The notes below the pieces were generated by a model that was not told the DNA's origin, made no database searches, and saw nothing but the letters and a program-made list of their open reading frames with translations. From the NCBI GenBank assembly GCA_045659745.1, contig JAZRCL010000057.1, positions 1 through 64,000 of the forward strand: 64,000 nt of DNA, given 5' to 3'. Made by a program: the position numbers and the translations under genes. Every line of letters begins with the position of its first letter. Within the stretch, counting starts at the first letter, position 1. Origin of the DNA: SVTX01 sp045659745 (lineage in GTDB: Bacteria > Bacillota > Clostridia > Oscillospirales > CAG-272). This document shows positions 25,760-34,447 of the stretch, piece after piece.

Positions 25760-25807
25760 TATAACAATTAAAAATTTTCATACAGGATAAGAAAGTGAGG
25801 AAACAAA

Positions 25808-27274
25808 ATGTCTTATACTGATAAGTTTGCAAAAGAGGGTCTCACGTTTGACGATGTGCTGCTTGTTCCCGCAAAGAGCGATATTCTTCCTGCGGACATA
25901 AACCTCAACACTCGTCTTACAAACAAGATTAAGCTCAATATTCCGCTTATGAGTGCGGCTATGGACACCGTAACCGAGGCGGACCTTGCAATTGCTATTG
26001 CTCGTGAGGGCGGTGCGGGTACTATTCACAAGAATATGCCCATCGAGCGTCAGGCAGACCACGTTGACCGCGTAAAGAGAAGCGAAAACGGCGTCATTAC
26101 CAACCCAATTTATCTTGGTAAGGACAATCTTGTTCGCGAAGCAGAAGACCTTATGCACAAGTTCAAGATCTCCGGTGTTCCGATCTGTGACGAGCACGGA
26201 AAGCTTATCGGTATTATCACTAACCGTGATATGAAGTTCCTCCTCAACTTTGACATGAAGATAGACGATGTCATGACAAAGAACAATCTCGTGACTGCTC
26301 CCGAGGGAACGACTCTCGAGCAGGCGAAGGAGATTCTTTGCAAGAATAAGATTGAAAAGCTTCCTATCGTTAACGAAAACATGGAGCTTCGCGGTCTTAT
26401 CACAATAAAGGACATCGAAAAGGTAAAGAAGTATCCTAACTCCGCAAAGGACTCTCGCGGAAGACTTATCTGTGGCGCGGCTATCGGTGCTACCAAAGAC
26501 GTGCTTGACAGAGCAGGTATTCTTCTTGATGCGGGCGCGGACTTCCTCGTTCTCGACTCGGCTCACGGTCACTCCGAGGGAATTCTCAGAAGCGTAGCTA
26601 AGGTTAAGGAAAGATATCCCGACTGTCAGCTTATCGCGGGCAATATTGCGACAGGTGCTGCAGCAGAGGATCTTATAAAGGCAGGTGCTGACGCAATCAA
26701 GGTTGGTATTGGCCCCGGTTCTATCTGTACGACCAGAATCGTTGCAGGTATCGGTGTTCCTCAGATCACGGCTATTTGCGATGCGGCAGAGGTTGCTGAT
26801 AAGTACAATATTCCCGTAATTGCGGACGGCGGTATCAAGTACAGCGGTGACATCACAAAGGCTATCGCTGCAGGCGCATCCGTTGTAATGCTTGGCTCAC
26901 TCTTTGCAGGATGTAAGGAGAGCCCCGGAGAAGAAGAACTTTATCAGGGCAGAAGCTTCAAGGTTTACAGAGGTATGGGTTCTATCGCCGCTATGGAAAA
27001 GGGTTCCAAGGACAGATACTTCCAGGAGAGCAACAAAAAGCTCGTTCCCGAAGGCGTTGAGGGACGCGTACCCTTCAAGGGACCCCTTGCAGACACAGTA
27101 TATCAGCTTATGGGCGGTCTCCGCGCAGGTATGGGCTACTGTGGCGCGCCTACTGTTGACGATCTTCGCGAGAAGGGACAGTTTGTTAAGATCACAGGTG
27201 CAGGACTCCGCGAGTCTCACCCCCACGACATCAACATTACAAAGGAAGCTCCTAACTATTCGTCACACGGATAA
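25808..27274 (+). CDS. guaB: IMP dehydrogenase
   Basis: Oxidises IMP to XMP with NAD, the committed step to GMP. The 488-residue protein has the normal split barrel with two CBS domains inserted (about residues 95-205). The active-site loop is GIGPGSICTTRIVAG with Cys near 305, and the mobile flap includes YRGMGSIAAME. The C-terminal ITGAGLRESHPHDI is conserved. It has its own promoter and is followed by a hairpin. Confidence 0.97.
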   Translation: MSYTDKFAKEGLTFDDVLLVPAKSDILPADINLNTRLTNKIKLNIPLMSAAMDTVTEADLAIAIAREGGAGTIHKNMPIERQADHVDRVKRSENGVITNPIYLGKDNLVREAEDLMHKFKISGVPICDEHGKLIGIITNRDMKFLLNFDMKIDDVMTKNNLVTAPEGTTLEQAKEILCKNKIEKLPIVNENMELRGLITIKDIEKVKKYPNSAKDSRGRLICGAAIGATKDVLDRAGILLDAGADFLVLDSAHGHSEGILRSVAKVKERYPDCQLIAGNIATGAAAEDLIKAGADAIKVGIGPGSICTTRIVAGIGVPQITAICDAAEVADKYNIPVIADGGIKYSGDITKAIAAGASVVMLGSLFAGCKESPGEEELYQGRSFKVYRGMGSIAAMEKGSKDRYFQESNKKLVPEGVEGRVPFKGPLADTVYQLMGGLRAGMGYCGAPTVDDLREKGQFVKITGAGLRESHPHDINITKEAPNYSSHG

Positions 27275-27301
27275 AAAAAGTCTAGAAGTTATAAACATAA
27301 A

Positions 27302-27329
27302 AAGGACACCCTGTACATAGGGTGTCCTT
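27302..27329 (+). terminator. Hairpin after guaB
   Basis: Eleven-base perfect stem (27302-27312 with 27319-27329) and six-base loop. It is without a clear T run. Confidence 0.6.
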
Positions 27330-27415
27330 GTGCTAAGTATAAAAATTATGGTTTGCAAAAACTTGACTTTCCTCATCCTTTGCGGGAGAATGAGGAAGGT
27401 GAGAAGGAGGAAAAT

Positions 27416-28069
27416 ATGAGCAAAAACGCATGTTTGCCTTTACGCTTTCGCATAAGGTATATGTTTTCGGGTTATAAAACGCAAAACCTTCTTAACACAG
27501 TGGGCAAAAAAATTCTTATATGCGTATTGGCAATATTACTTACATTACCATCTTGCTACATATTTCTCCACCCCGTTAATAAAGTGAAGGTGAAGTACTT
27601 CTTTACCCGTAATTGCACTATAGAAGTGTCTGTAAGGGCAACTGTTCCAGTCGACAATTTCCTTGGGGCAGGTAATACAGAGATACTCATTGACGGAGAT
27701 TGGATGAAGGTAGGCGGAACCTATTATAAATTGGAAAATGGGGAAATATACTGTTATCGTAAGGATGGTTATGGTGAATGGCAGAAAAAGCTATATGAAA
27801 AAAGCGCCGACATGAGTGAAGACATTAGAACCGGCTCTGAATTACTCAAACGCAGTAATTACAAAAGAGCAAAAGGAAGTCTGTTTGTCTGGGAACTAAG
27901 GGAAGATGTTGCCAAGGAAATCAAGGGTCTTTCATCTGTAAAAGTCAAAAGATTTAATGGTGATATTGCGATAGTCGGTGATTATTATTATCTCGGTGAT
28001 AAGTATAAAGTGTATATATGCTTTACCAAATTCGGAAGCACGGAAATAACGCTTCCGTGGGAGAATTAA
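27416..28069 (+). CDS. Unknown membrane-anchored protein
   Basis: I do not recognise this 217-residue protein. A basic 33-residue cytoplasmic start is followed by one hydrophobic helix (about residues 33-52) and a 165-residue outer domain rich in Tyr, Lys and Asp with alternating short strands (GGTYYKLENGEIYCY, GDYYYLGDKYKVYICF). The ATG has a very good GGAGG site; a TTG-less upstream extension is not needed. Base composition is lower in GC than that of guaB. It lies alone between two hairpins, so it may be a single-gene unit or a recent acquisition. Confidence 0.6.
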   Translation: MSKNACLPLRFRIRYMFSGYKTQNLLNTVGKKILICVLAILLTLPSCYIFLHPVNKVKVKYFFTRNCTIEVSVRATVPVDNFLGAGNTEILIDGDWMKVGGTYYKLENGEIYCYRKDGYGEWQKKLYEKSADMSEDIRTGSELLKRSNYKRAKGSLFVWELREDVAKEIKGLSSVKVKRFNGDIAIVGDYYYLGDKYKVYICFTKFGSTEITLPWEN

Positions 28070-28132
28070 GAAGCGCAATATCTCTGCTTTGACAAATATT
28101 AATTAGAAAAATAAATCTCATTGTATAAAACA

Positions 28133-28159
28133 AAAAGCCTCGGCTATGCCGAGGCTTTT
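28133..28159 (-). terminator. Terminator of the rpsF-ssb-rpsR operon
   Basis: Twelve-base stem (28133-28144 with 28148-28159), TAT loop, with T runs on both strands, so it can serve the operon and the convergent unknown gene. Confidence 0.8.
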
Positions 28160-28172
28160 ATGATTATTAAAA

Positions 28173-28421
28173 TCAGTCTGTTACGTAAGGAAGAAGAGCT
28201 GCCTGACGTGCGCGCTTAATAGCTGTGTTAAGCTCACGCTGGTGAACAGCACAAGTTCCCGAAATTCTTCTGGGAAGGATCTTTCCGCGCTCGCTGATAA
28301 ACTTGCGAAGCTTTGCGGAATCCTTATAGTCAATATAAGAAACCTTATCTGCACAGAAGATACAAACCTTCTTTCTCTTGCGCACTACGGGGCGCGCAGG
28401 ACGGTTTTCATTCTTATCCAT
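28173..28421 (-). CDS. rpsR: 30S ribosomal protein bS18
   Basis: bS18, 82 residues, last gene of the rpsF-ssb-rpsR operon. It pairs with bS6 on the 30S platform. It is a zinc-ribbon-like version: VCIFCADK near residue 20 and GTCAVHQREL near 56. The core YKDSAKLRKFISERGKILPRR is standard. AGGA lies before the ATG. Confidence 0.96.
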   Translation of the reverse strand: MDKNENRPARPVVRKRKKVCIFCADKVSYIDYKDSAKLRKFISERGKILPRRISGTCAVHQRELNTAIKRARQAALLPYVTD

Positions 28422-28463
28422 CTTATGAATCCTCCAATTCTAAATTTAGGTGACGGTCACTTC

Positions 28464-28913
28464 TCAGAAGGGAAGATCGTCGTCTGTTTTGATTTCTTCA
28501 AACTTGGGAGCTACGTCCGAAGCTGAAGCGAAAGAGGGCGCTGCAGCAAAGCTATCTCCGCCAAAGCTAGCGGAAGACTCGGAACGGCTGTCAACGAACA
28601 TAACCTCGTCAGCAACGATATCCGTTCTGTAGTGCTTTGTGTTCTGCTGGTCAACCCAGGATCTGTTCTGAAGAGTACCAACGATGCAAATGGACGAGCC
28701 CTTCTTAAAGTATCTTGAAACAAACTCAGCGGTCTGTCTCCAAGCGGTTACGTTAAAGAAATCAGTCTCGTTCTGCTGAGCGTCCTTGTTGTATCTGCGG
28801 TTAACCGCGATAGAGAAGGAAACAACAGCAATGCCATTCTGTGTCTGCTTGAGTTCAGGATCTGCAGTAAGTCTACCACCGAGAATTACTTTATTGAAAT
28901 TAAAATTAGCCAT
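28464..28913 (-). CDS. ssb: Single-stranded DNA-binding protein
   Basis: SSB, 149 residues, coats single-stranded DNA in replication and repair. OB-fold from the start (NFNKVILGGRLTADPELK) to about residue 108, then a Ser/Ala/Glu-rich linker and the conserved acidic tip DDDLPF that recruits partner proteins. It sits between rpsF and rpsR as usual. Confidence 0.95.
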   Translation of the reverse strand: MANFNFNKVILGGRLTADPELKQTQNGIAVVSFSIAVNRRYNKDAQQNETDFFNVTAWRQTAEFVSRYFKKGSSICIVGTLQNRSWVDQQNTKHYRTDIVADEVMFVDSRSESSASFGGDSFAAAPSFASASDVAPKFEEIKTDDDLPF

Positions 28914-28933
28914 TCTGCTATCCCTCCAATAAA

Positions 28934-29332
28934 TTACTCAGCGTCTGTAGCTTCAACAGTTTCAACAACTTCCTCAACAGGTGCTTCAACAGTTTCAACA
29001 ACGGGCTCTTCAACAACTACCTTCTTTGCAACAGGCTCGAATTCGAGTCTGATGGTCATAGAACGCATAATTGTCTCGTCAATGTTGAACTGACGCTCAA
29101 GCTCTGCAATGAAAGAAGGAGCAGCCTTGTAGGTTACAACGGTGTAGTAGCCTTCGCTCATATCGTTGATGAGATAAGCAAGACGACGCTTGCCCCAAGT
29201 GTCTACCTCAACGATTTCTCCGTTGGAACCGATCAAGTTTGTGAACTTCTCCGCTGTAGCCTTTGCAGCCTCCTCGCCGTTAGAAATATCGGCGATGAAC
29301 AGAGTTTCATAAGAATTGATTACGTTTTCCAT
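28934..29332 (-). CDS. rpsF: 30S ribosomal protein bS6 with acidic tail
   Basis: bS6, 132 residues. The core (YETLFIADISNGEE, GKRRLAYLINDMSEGYYTVV, MRSMTIRLE) ends near residue 97 and is followed by a 35-residue acidic Val/Glu tail, longer than in many relatives. Acidic tails of S6 are known in other bacteria as targets of glutamate modification; here that is only a possibility. First gene of the operon. Confidence 0.95.
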   Translation of the reverse strand: MENVINSYETLFIADISNGEEAAKATAEKFTNLIGSNGEIVEVDTWGKRRLAYLINDMSEGYYTVVTYKAAPSFIAELERQFNIDETIMRSMTIRLEFEPVAKKVVVEEPVVETVEAPVEEVVETVEATDAE

Positions 29333-29339
29333 GTTTTTT

Positions 29340-29415
29340 ACCTCCCTATGGACTTATTCGACCGTGTCTGATATTTACACGGTAGAGAGTAGATCTGCTC
29401 TGCAGACCATACCGA
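29340..29415 (-). promoter_or_regulatory. rpsF leader with possible S6:S18-binding hairpin
   Basis: On the minus strand the untranslated leader holds a CCGTGT/ACACGG stem (29362-29382), with a GCAGAGCAGATCTACTCTC segment before it. Firmicutes rpsF leaders bind the S6:S18 pair through a CCG-containing hairpin; this is a candidate only. Confidence 0.4.
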
Positions 29416-29421
29416 GTATGA

Positions 29422-29450
29422 ATTATACCACAACCAAAAGTGTTTGTCAA
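29422..29450 (-). promoter_or_regulatory. Promoter of rpsF-ssb-rpsR
   Basis: On the minus strand TTGACA (29445-29450), 17-base spacer, TATAAT (29422-29427), both perfect. Confidence 0.85.
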
Positions 29451-29477
29451 TAGTTTTTTTACATTTTTTATATATAT

Positions 29478-30056
29478 TTATACTATGCTGACGAAAAGGA
29501 TAGAAATAAGCATAGCGGCAATCGGGATGGCGGTTCCAATGGCAAGCTCGCTTATCTTGTGTCGTTCCATTCCGAGCGATGCCCAATACACAAGAATAAG
29601 CAAGGGAAGTCCCAAAAGCGCGATGGGGCCGTAAATATACGTAAGAAAGGCGATAGGACCTGCAACTCCGCATGCGTGTCCGCTTGCCTTGATTTTGAGC
29701 ACCTTGTTGAATATAAATACCAGAAGTCCCGAGATGAAGTACGTCAAAAACAGAGCCTGCATTTTGTCGGGCATTCTGAGAGCGAAGGCGAGGATAATGC
29801 CCACGACGTATCCGAATACAGACATATATATTGCGAGATTGCGCTGACCCTCTCTGCCTTTTTTCTTGAAATAGGGAAGTATGGGCTGGAGGGGATACGC
29901 CAAAAGAGGAAAGACTGCCACGAATATTATTCCCAACACGTAATTGAGAGTGCTTCCCGTTATTTCGGGAGAAACAAAATGCAGTATTGTGAACGTGGCT
30001 ATGGCGACAACGGGGGCGACCGTCAGTATCCTGGCGGCATAACAGATTTTTCTCAT
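29478..30056 (-). CDS. PAP2-like integral membrane protein
   Basis: A 192-residue protein with about six membrane helices. KASGHACGVAGP near residue 125 and GMERHKISELAIGT near 165 look like the second and third PAP2 phosphatase blocks (SGH, and R-x-x-H with a downstream acidic residue). The first block (KxxxxxxRP) is not clear. It may dephosphorylate a lipid phosphate or be an inactive relative. It ends shortly before the rpsF promoter and appears to be a single gene; an AAGGAG lies before the ATG. Confidence 0.6.
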   Translation of the reverse strand: MRKICYAARILTVAPVVAIATFTILHFVSPEITGSTLNYVLGIIFVAVFPLLAYPLQPILPYFKKKGREGQRNLAIYMSVFGYVVGIILAFALRMPDKMQALFLTYFISGLLVFIFNKVLKIKASGHACGVAGPIAFLTYIYGPIALLGLPLLILVYWASLGMERHKISELAIGTAIPIAAMLISILFVSIV

Positions 30057-30204
30057 AAAAGCTCCTTATAAACATCAGATATCTACATTGTATGTCACAC
30101 TATATGGTTATTAAAACCACATTTGAGAATATTATACACTACAACTTGATTTTTTGCAAGAGGTATTTCAAAAATTTTCAAGCTTTTTGCGTGCTTCTAC
30201 ATTC

Positions 30205-30233
30205 TTGACAAAATGCGCCCTCAATGATACAAT
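30205..30233 (+). promoter_or_regulatory. Promoter for the TIGR04076/phosphatase pair
   Basis: TTGACA (30205-30210), 17-base spacer, TACAAT (30228-30233), about 32 bases before the start. The rest of 30057-30264 holds nothing else I can support. Confidence 0.65.
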
Positions 30234-30264
30234 AAAGGTGTAATATTTTACTTTGGGAGCTATA

Positions 30265-30567
30265 ATGAAAAAAGTTAAAATAACGGTTATGAAAAAGGCA
30301 AGATATGACGACCTTATCTCGCAATACGAAAATCCCATAGAACACGCCTGCGATATACAGCTTGGTCAGGTGTTTATTTCGGAGGACGGAGAGAAGCCCG
30401 AAGGACTTTGCGACAGCGCGTGGGAAAGTATGGCGTATTTTGTAAAGACGCTTGCCGAGGGCGGCGGAGATTTTTACGGAGGCTGGATGAAAAACAAGCA
30501 TTCCGCGATGATATCCTGCAACGACGGCTTTCGTCCCGTCAGCTTTTTGCTTGAGGTGATAGAATGA
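30265..30567 (+). CDS. TIGR04076 family protein
   Basis: A 100-residue protein of the TIGR04076 family, whose role is unknown. KKVKITVMKKARYDDL at the start, GQVFISEDGEKPEGLCDSAW in the middle and MISCNDGFRPVSFLLE at the end match the family pattern, including its Cys residues. The ATG follows GGGAG; a TTG four codons upstream is less likely. It overlaps the phosphatase gene by four bases (ATGA). Confidence 0.78.
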   Translation: MKKVKITVMKKARYDDLISQYENPIEHACDIQLGQVFISEDGEKPEGLCDSAWESMAYFVKTLAEGGGDFYGGWMKNKHSAMISCNDGFRPVSFLLEVIE

Positions 30568-31031
30568 TAAGAATTATGTTTGTCTGCCACGGTAATATAT
30601 GCCGCTCACCTATGGCAGAGTTTATCTTCAAAAATCTTGCGGAGGAGCGGGGAATGTCGGATAGATTTTTTGTGCGCTCCAGTGCGACAAGCACCGAGGA
30701 AATATGGCGAGGAATAGGGAATCCCGTTTACCCGCCCGCTAAGGCGGAGCTTGCAAAGCACGGCATCTCTTGCAACGGTAAACGCGCGGTACAGCTTGTG
30801 CGAGCAGACCTTGATAAGTACGATATGTTTATCGGGATGGATAGTGCCAATATCCGCAATATGCACCGAATACTCGGCGACGTATCGGAAGGGAAGATAT
30901 ATAAGCTTATGGAGTTTACGGAGCGTGGCGGCGATGTGGCAGACCCGTGGTATTCCGATAGATTTGATATAGCATACAGAGATATTTACGACGGCTGTAA
31001 AGCCCTGATCGAGAAGTTATTAAAGGAATAA
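30564..31031 (+). CDS. Low-molecular-weight protein-tyrosine phosphatase
   Basis: A 155-residue phosphatase with the P-loop VCHGNICRSPMAEF (Cys8, Arg14) and the general-acid loop DVADPWYSDRFD near residue 127. It removes phosphate from tyrosine or arginine residues of proteins. It is translationally coupled to the TIGR04076 gene. The substrate is unknown; no tyrosine kinase lies nearby. Confidence 0.92.
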   Translation: MIRIMFVCHGNICRSPMAEFIFKNLAEERGMSDRFFVRSSATSTEEIWRGIGNPVYPPAKAELAKHGISCNGKRAVQLVRADLDKYDMFIGMDSANIRNMHRILGDVSEGKIYKLMEFTERGGDVADPWYSDRFDIAYRDIYDGCKALIEKLLKE

Positions 31032-31059
31032 TAGAGTTAACATTTGAGGAGGAAATATA

Positions 31060-31602
31060 ATGTCGGAATTTTTAGCATCCTTGCCCCCTGTGGCAGTATG
31101 TTTTTTGGTATGCGCAGCAAAAATAGTTGAGATAACCATACAGTCGCTAAAGACCTGTATGATGGTAAAGGGTCAGAGACTTAAGGCAGCGGGACTTGGA
31201 TTTATTGAGTGTATCATCTGGGGACTTGTTATATCCACGATAATCGGAACACTTGGCGACAACTATTTGCTTTTGGTATTCTACTGCTTTGGATATGCTA
31301 CGGGACTTTTCCTTGGCTCCACTATAGAGAACAAGATAGCTCTTGGCACGTCCAACCTCCAGCTTATTGCCAATGATGAAAACACGGAGAAAATAACTGA
31401 GTATCTAAAGGAAAAAGACAAGGGATATACGGTTTTTGCGGGACACGGCTCTAAGGACAAAATGAATATGATACTTATCGTATTGCCGAGAAGAGAGGCG
31501 TTTAAAATGCTACGACATATACGCGCTATGTGTGACAACAAGGTATTTGTTGTTGCATCTGATGTCAGCAAGTATGCGGGCGGCTACGGAATGGTAAAAT
31601 AA
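31060..31602 (+). CDS. DUF2179/UPF0316-type membrane protein
   Basis: A 180-residue protein with three membrane helices in the first 95 residues (AKIVEITIQSLKTCMMVKGQ and CFGYATGLFLGSTIENKIALG are family-typical) and a cytoplasmic DUF2179-like domain after that (GYTVFAGHGSKDKMNMILIVLPR). The same small domain in YitT-type proteins binds signalling nucleotides in some species; that is not established here. It lies 28 bases behind the phosphatase, with AGGAGG, and ends at a strong hairpin. Confidence 0.82.
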   Translation: MSEFLASLPPVAVCFLVCAAKIVEITIQSLKTCMMVKGQRLKAAGLGFIECIIWGLVISTIIGTLGDNYLLLVFYCFGYATGLFLGSTIENKIALGTSNLQLIANDENTEKITEYLKEKDKGYTVFAGHGSKDKMNMILIVLPRREAFKMLRHIRAMCDNKVFVVASDVSKYAGGYGMVK

Positions 31603-31606
31603 AAAC

Positions 31607-31649
31607 AAACAACCCGTCACACCAATCTGGTGTGACGGGTTGTTTGTTT
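31607..31649. terminator. Bidirectional terminator
   Basis: An 18-base perfect stem (31607-31624 with 31628-31645), ATC loop, between the DUF2179 gene and the convergent pullulanase gene. Confidence 0.85.
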
Positions 31650-31663
31650 AATAAATTTCTTAA

Positions 31664-34387
31664 TTAACCGTTGATCAAAGCGTCGCTGATAACTATTACT
31701 GCACTGTATGCGGGAACACTGATTTCTCCCTCAACTGTGCCGAGGATCTCGACGCCTGCGTTTGCTCCGTCGCAAACAACATTCCAAGTGCCCCTGTCAA
31801 GAGTGTGAGTTATAGCTGAAGCTGTGGGATTGAGAATTACGGTTGCAATGCCGCCCTCGTAATTATCAAATGTGATGGCTACCGCACCGTCGGAAAGGGT
31901 AGTAGTGCTCATAGGAATACTGTTATCGGTGAACAGACCAAAGTTCTTTCTTATTTCGATAAGACCCTTGTAATACTGCATCATCTGATATTCATTAGTG
32001 CCGTCATTGAGAACCGACCAGTCGATATTATTTATTGCATCGCTTGAATTATAGCTGTTCTCGTCGCCGTCCTTGGTACGAAGCATTTCTTCTCCCGCCT
32101 GGAAGAATACCATACCCTTTGACACCATAAGAACTGTTGCGCCAAGACGGTTCATAGCAAGTCTTGTTTCCACGGAGTCGCTACCGTTTGAAAGCTCAAG
32201 CTTATCCCAAAGTGTGTTGTTGTCGTGAGCTGACATATAGTTTACGACCATTGCGTTGTCAACGGACCAGCCCGATCCGCCTTTACCACCCTTGATTCCG
32301 AACAGAACTGCATTGAGATTTGCTTTGCCCTGACCGTTAATATATCCCTGAGCGGTTGCATTGAATACGCTGCCCTTGAGACCGTCGCGTATCGTGTCGT
32401 TGAATACCGCGATAGCGCCGATAGCGTTATTTGTGGTTTCTATCTTTTTGATGTTGGACTGGTTAGCCATAAGACTGCCGTCGATTGTCGAGCCCATTGT
32501 CCAGCCTTCGCCGTAGATGAGTGCCTGAGGATCAATGGTGTGTACTGCAGCTTCAACCTCCTGCATAGTCTGAAGGTCGTGAAGACCCATAAGGTCAAAG
32601 CGGAAGCCGTCCAGATTGTATTCCTCGAGCCAGTAGCTTACGGAGTCCACCATATACTTGCCGTACATATATCTCTCGGATGCGGTGTCGTTTCCGCAAC
32701 CGGACGCGGACGAGTTAGCGCCGCTTGAGGTGTATCTGTAGTAATAGTAGGGAACTATCTTGTTGAGATAGGAGTTAGCGGTGTAGGTGTGGTTATATAC
32801 CACGTCCATAATAACGCCGATGCCTGCCTCGTGAAGCGCCATTACCATTTCCTTATATTCTTCTATTCTGACTGCGCCGTTGTAGGGGTCGGTAGAGTAG
32901 CTTCCCTCGGGGACGTTGTAGTTCTTGGGATCGTAGCCCCAGTTGAACTGACTGTCGGGGTCTGCCTCATTGACTGTCGCGTAGTCATATACGGGAAGGA
33001 GGTGAACGTGAGTGATACCAAGCTCTACAAGGTAATCAATACCAACGCTCTTGCCGTGCTCGTTTACAAGTCCCTGCTCAGTGAATGCGAGATATTTACC
33101 CTTGTACTGAGAGGATGCTATCTTGTTAGAGAAGTCTCTTACGTGTACCTCCCAGATTATAGCATCCGAATAGCTGTCAATGTTTGTAGAGAATGATGCA
33201 TCATTATCCCAACCCTCGGGATTTGTAAGGGAAAGGTCAACTACCATTCCGCGATCGCCGTTAAGTCCTGCTGCCTTTGCATAGGGGTCGACCGCCTCTT
33301 GAGTACCGACGGACGTTGTGACTGTGTAGGTGTAGTAGGTTCCGTGTCCGCATTCTGCCGTATAAGACCATACGCCCTTTTCGCCAAGAGTCATATCGAT
33401 GTTAGCGTGCGCCTCGCCCTCGTGACCCGAAGCAAAGAGGTTAAGGACTACCTTGGATGCGGTGGGCGCCCATACCTTGAAGGTCGAGGTGCCGTCACTA
33501 TTTATCGTGGCGCCGAGGTCGTTGCCGTCGTAGGTGTAATTCTGAATAAAGTTTTCAGTATCAAAAATGCTTGTAGGAACTACGGTCTTTTCGCCGTAAT
33601 CCTTAATGCTTACCGTGTAATTTTTAGAAAGATCAAGAGTCTCTGCGACCTCTATAATACCTGTCGTTGAGTCTTTGCCAAGAGTGCTCACGCCTACTAC
33701 CGTGAGCTCATTTTCGCCGTCATAGACCTTAAAATCATCTAAACTCGAGAAGGTATCCTTCGGAGAGATATAGTACTGAATTTTATTGAAGTCAACCATT
33801 CCCGCCAGTGAAAATTCTGTTATCATTTCGAGAGTTTCTCCTCCGTCGTTGCTTGTGTATTGTGAAGCGTCTCCGCTCTTTAAGTAAATGAAGGTCTCCT
33901 CGCCCGTAATAATTGCAAAACGGTCCTCCTGAGTTCCGTCCTTGGTAGCTGTGCCCCATGACGATCCACCGGGATCGGAGCAACCTGTACGGACTATAAA
34001 GCCGACCTCTGTAATATCCTCTGGAACATTGACTATAACCTTACCGCCGCGCTCCCATTTATGCATTACGTGACCTGCACCTGCGACGCTGCCCCACCAT
34101 ATCCAAATATCGCAGTTTTGGATAGAGCCCGAGGTGACCCAGTAAAACGTAAGCTGATTATAGCCATCCTGCTTTTCAAGCGTATAATCGCCGTCGTCAT
34201 CACCGTCATCAGGCTTCTCGGTAGGCTTCTCAGTAGGTTTTTCGGTAGGCTTTTCTGTAGGAGTTTCTGTAGGTGTGCCTGAGGGCGCATCTGTGGAATT
34301 TTCATTGTTATCACACGAAACGGCATTAAGACACATGCCCAGTATCATTATTATTACAAGAAATAAAGAGAGTAAACGTTTTTTCAT
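31664..34387 (-). CDS. pulA: Secreted type I pullulanase (lipoprotein)
   Basis: Hydrolyses alpha-1,6 branches of pullulan, starch and glycogen. The 907-residue protein starts with a lipoprotein signal (lipobox NAVSC, Cys25) and a (TEKP)n spacer. An N-terminal starch-binding domain of CBM41 type (QLTFYWVTSGS to GDASQY) comes next, then pullulanase-specific beta domains, CBM48 and the GH13 barrel. Signature YNVPEGSYSTDP is present. Catalytic residues are Asp598 (DGFRFDLMG), Glu in YGEGW near 628, and Asp in MSAHDNNTLWD near 725. It is the second gene of a malQ-pulA unit. Confidence 0.94.
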   Translation of the reverse strand: MKKRLLSLFLVIIMILGMCLNAVSCDNNENSTDAPSGTPTETPTEKPTEKPTEKPTEKPDDGDDDGDYTLEKQDGYNQLTFYWVTSGSIQNCDIWIWWGSVAGAGHVMHKWERGGKVIVNVPEDITEVGFIVRTGCSDPGGSSWGTATKDGTQEDRFAIITGEETFIYLKSGDASQYTSNDGGETLEMITEFSLAGMVDFNKIQYYISPKDTFSSLDDFKVYDGENELTVVGVSTLGKDSTTGIIEVAETLDLSKNYTVSIKDYGEKTVVPTSIFDTENFIQNYTYDGNDLGATINSDGTSTFKVWAPTASKVVLNLFASGHEGEAHANIDMTLGEKGVWSYTAECGHGTYYTYTVTTSVGTQEAVDPYAKAAGLNGDRGMVVDLSLTNPEGWDNDASFSTNIDSYSDAIIWEVHVRDFSNKIASSQYKGKYLAFTEQGLVNEHGKSVGIDYLVELGITHVHLLPVYDYATVNEADPDSQFNWGYDPKNYNVPEGSYSTDPYNGAVRIEEYKEMVMALHEAGIGVIMDVVYNHTYTANSYLNKIVPYYYYRYTSSGANSSASGCGNDTASERYMYGKYMVDSVSYWLEEYNLDGFRFDLMGLHDLQTMQEVEAAVHTIDPQALIYGEGWTMGSTIDGSLMANQSNIKKIETTNNAIGAIAVFNDTIRDGLKGSVFNATAQGYINGQGKANLNAVLFGIKGGKGGSGWSVDNAMVVNYMSAHDNNTLWDKLELSNGSDSVETRLAMNRLGATVLMVSKGMVFFQAGEEMLRTKDGDENSYNSSDAINNIDWSVLNDGTNEYQMMQYYKGLIEIRKNFGLFTDNSIPMSTTTLSDGAVAITFDNYEGGIATVILNPTASAITHTLDRGTWNVVCDGANAGVEILGTVEGEISVPAYSAVIVISDALING
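34208..34275 (-). repeat. Tandem 12-base repeats coding a TEKP spacer
   Basis: Four to five near-identical 12-base units coding Thr-Glu-Lys-Pro between the lipobox and the first domain of pullulanase. It is likely a wall-spanning spacer that can change length by slippage. Confidence 0.75.
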
Positions 34388-34447
34388 TGCGTAAAATTCC
34401 TTTCCTATGTTTTTATGGAAATATTAAAATTGGGGATTTTCGCTGTT

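Noticed and set aside
27341..27415. Longer start for the unknown membrane protein
   Set aside because: The frame opens 21 codons upstream without a ribosome site, whereas ATG 27416 follows a strong GGAGG.
34208..34275. CRISPR-like tandem repeats
   Set aside because: Units are only 12 bases, contiguous without spacers, and code a TEKP linker of pullulanase.
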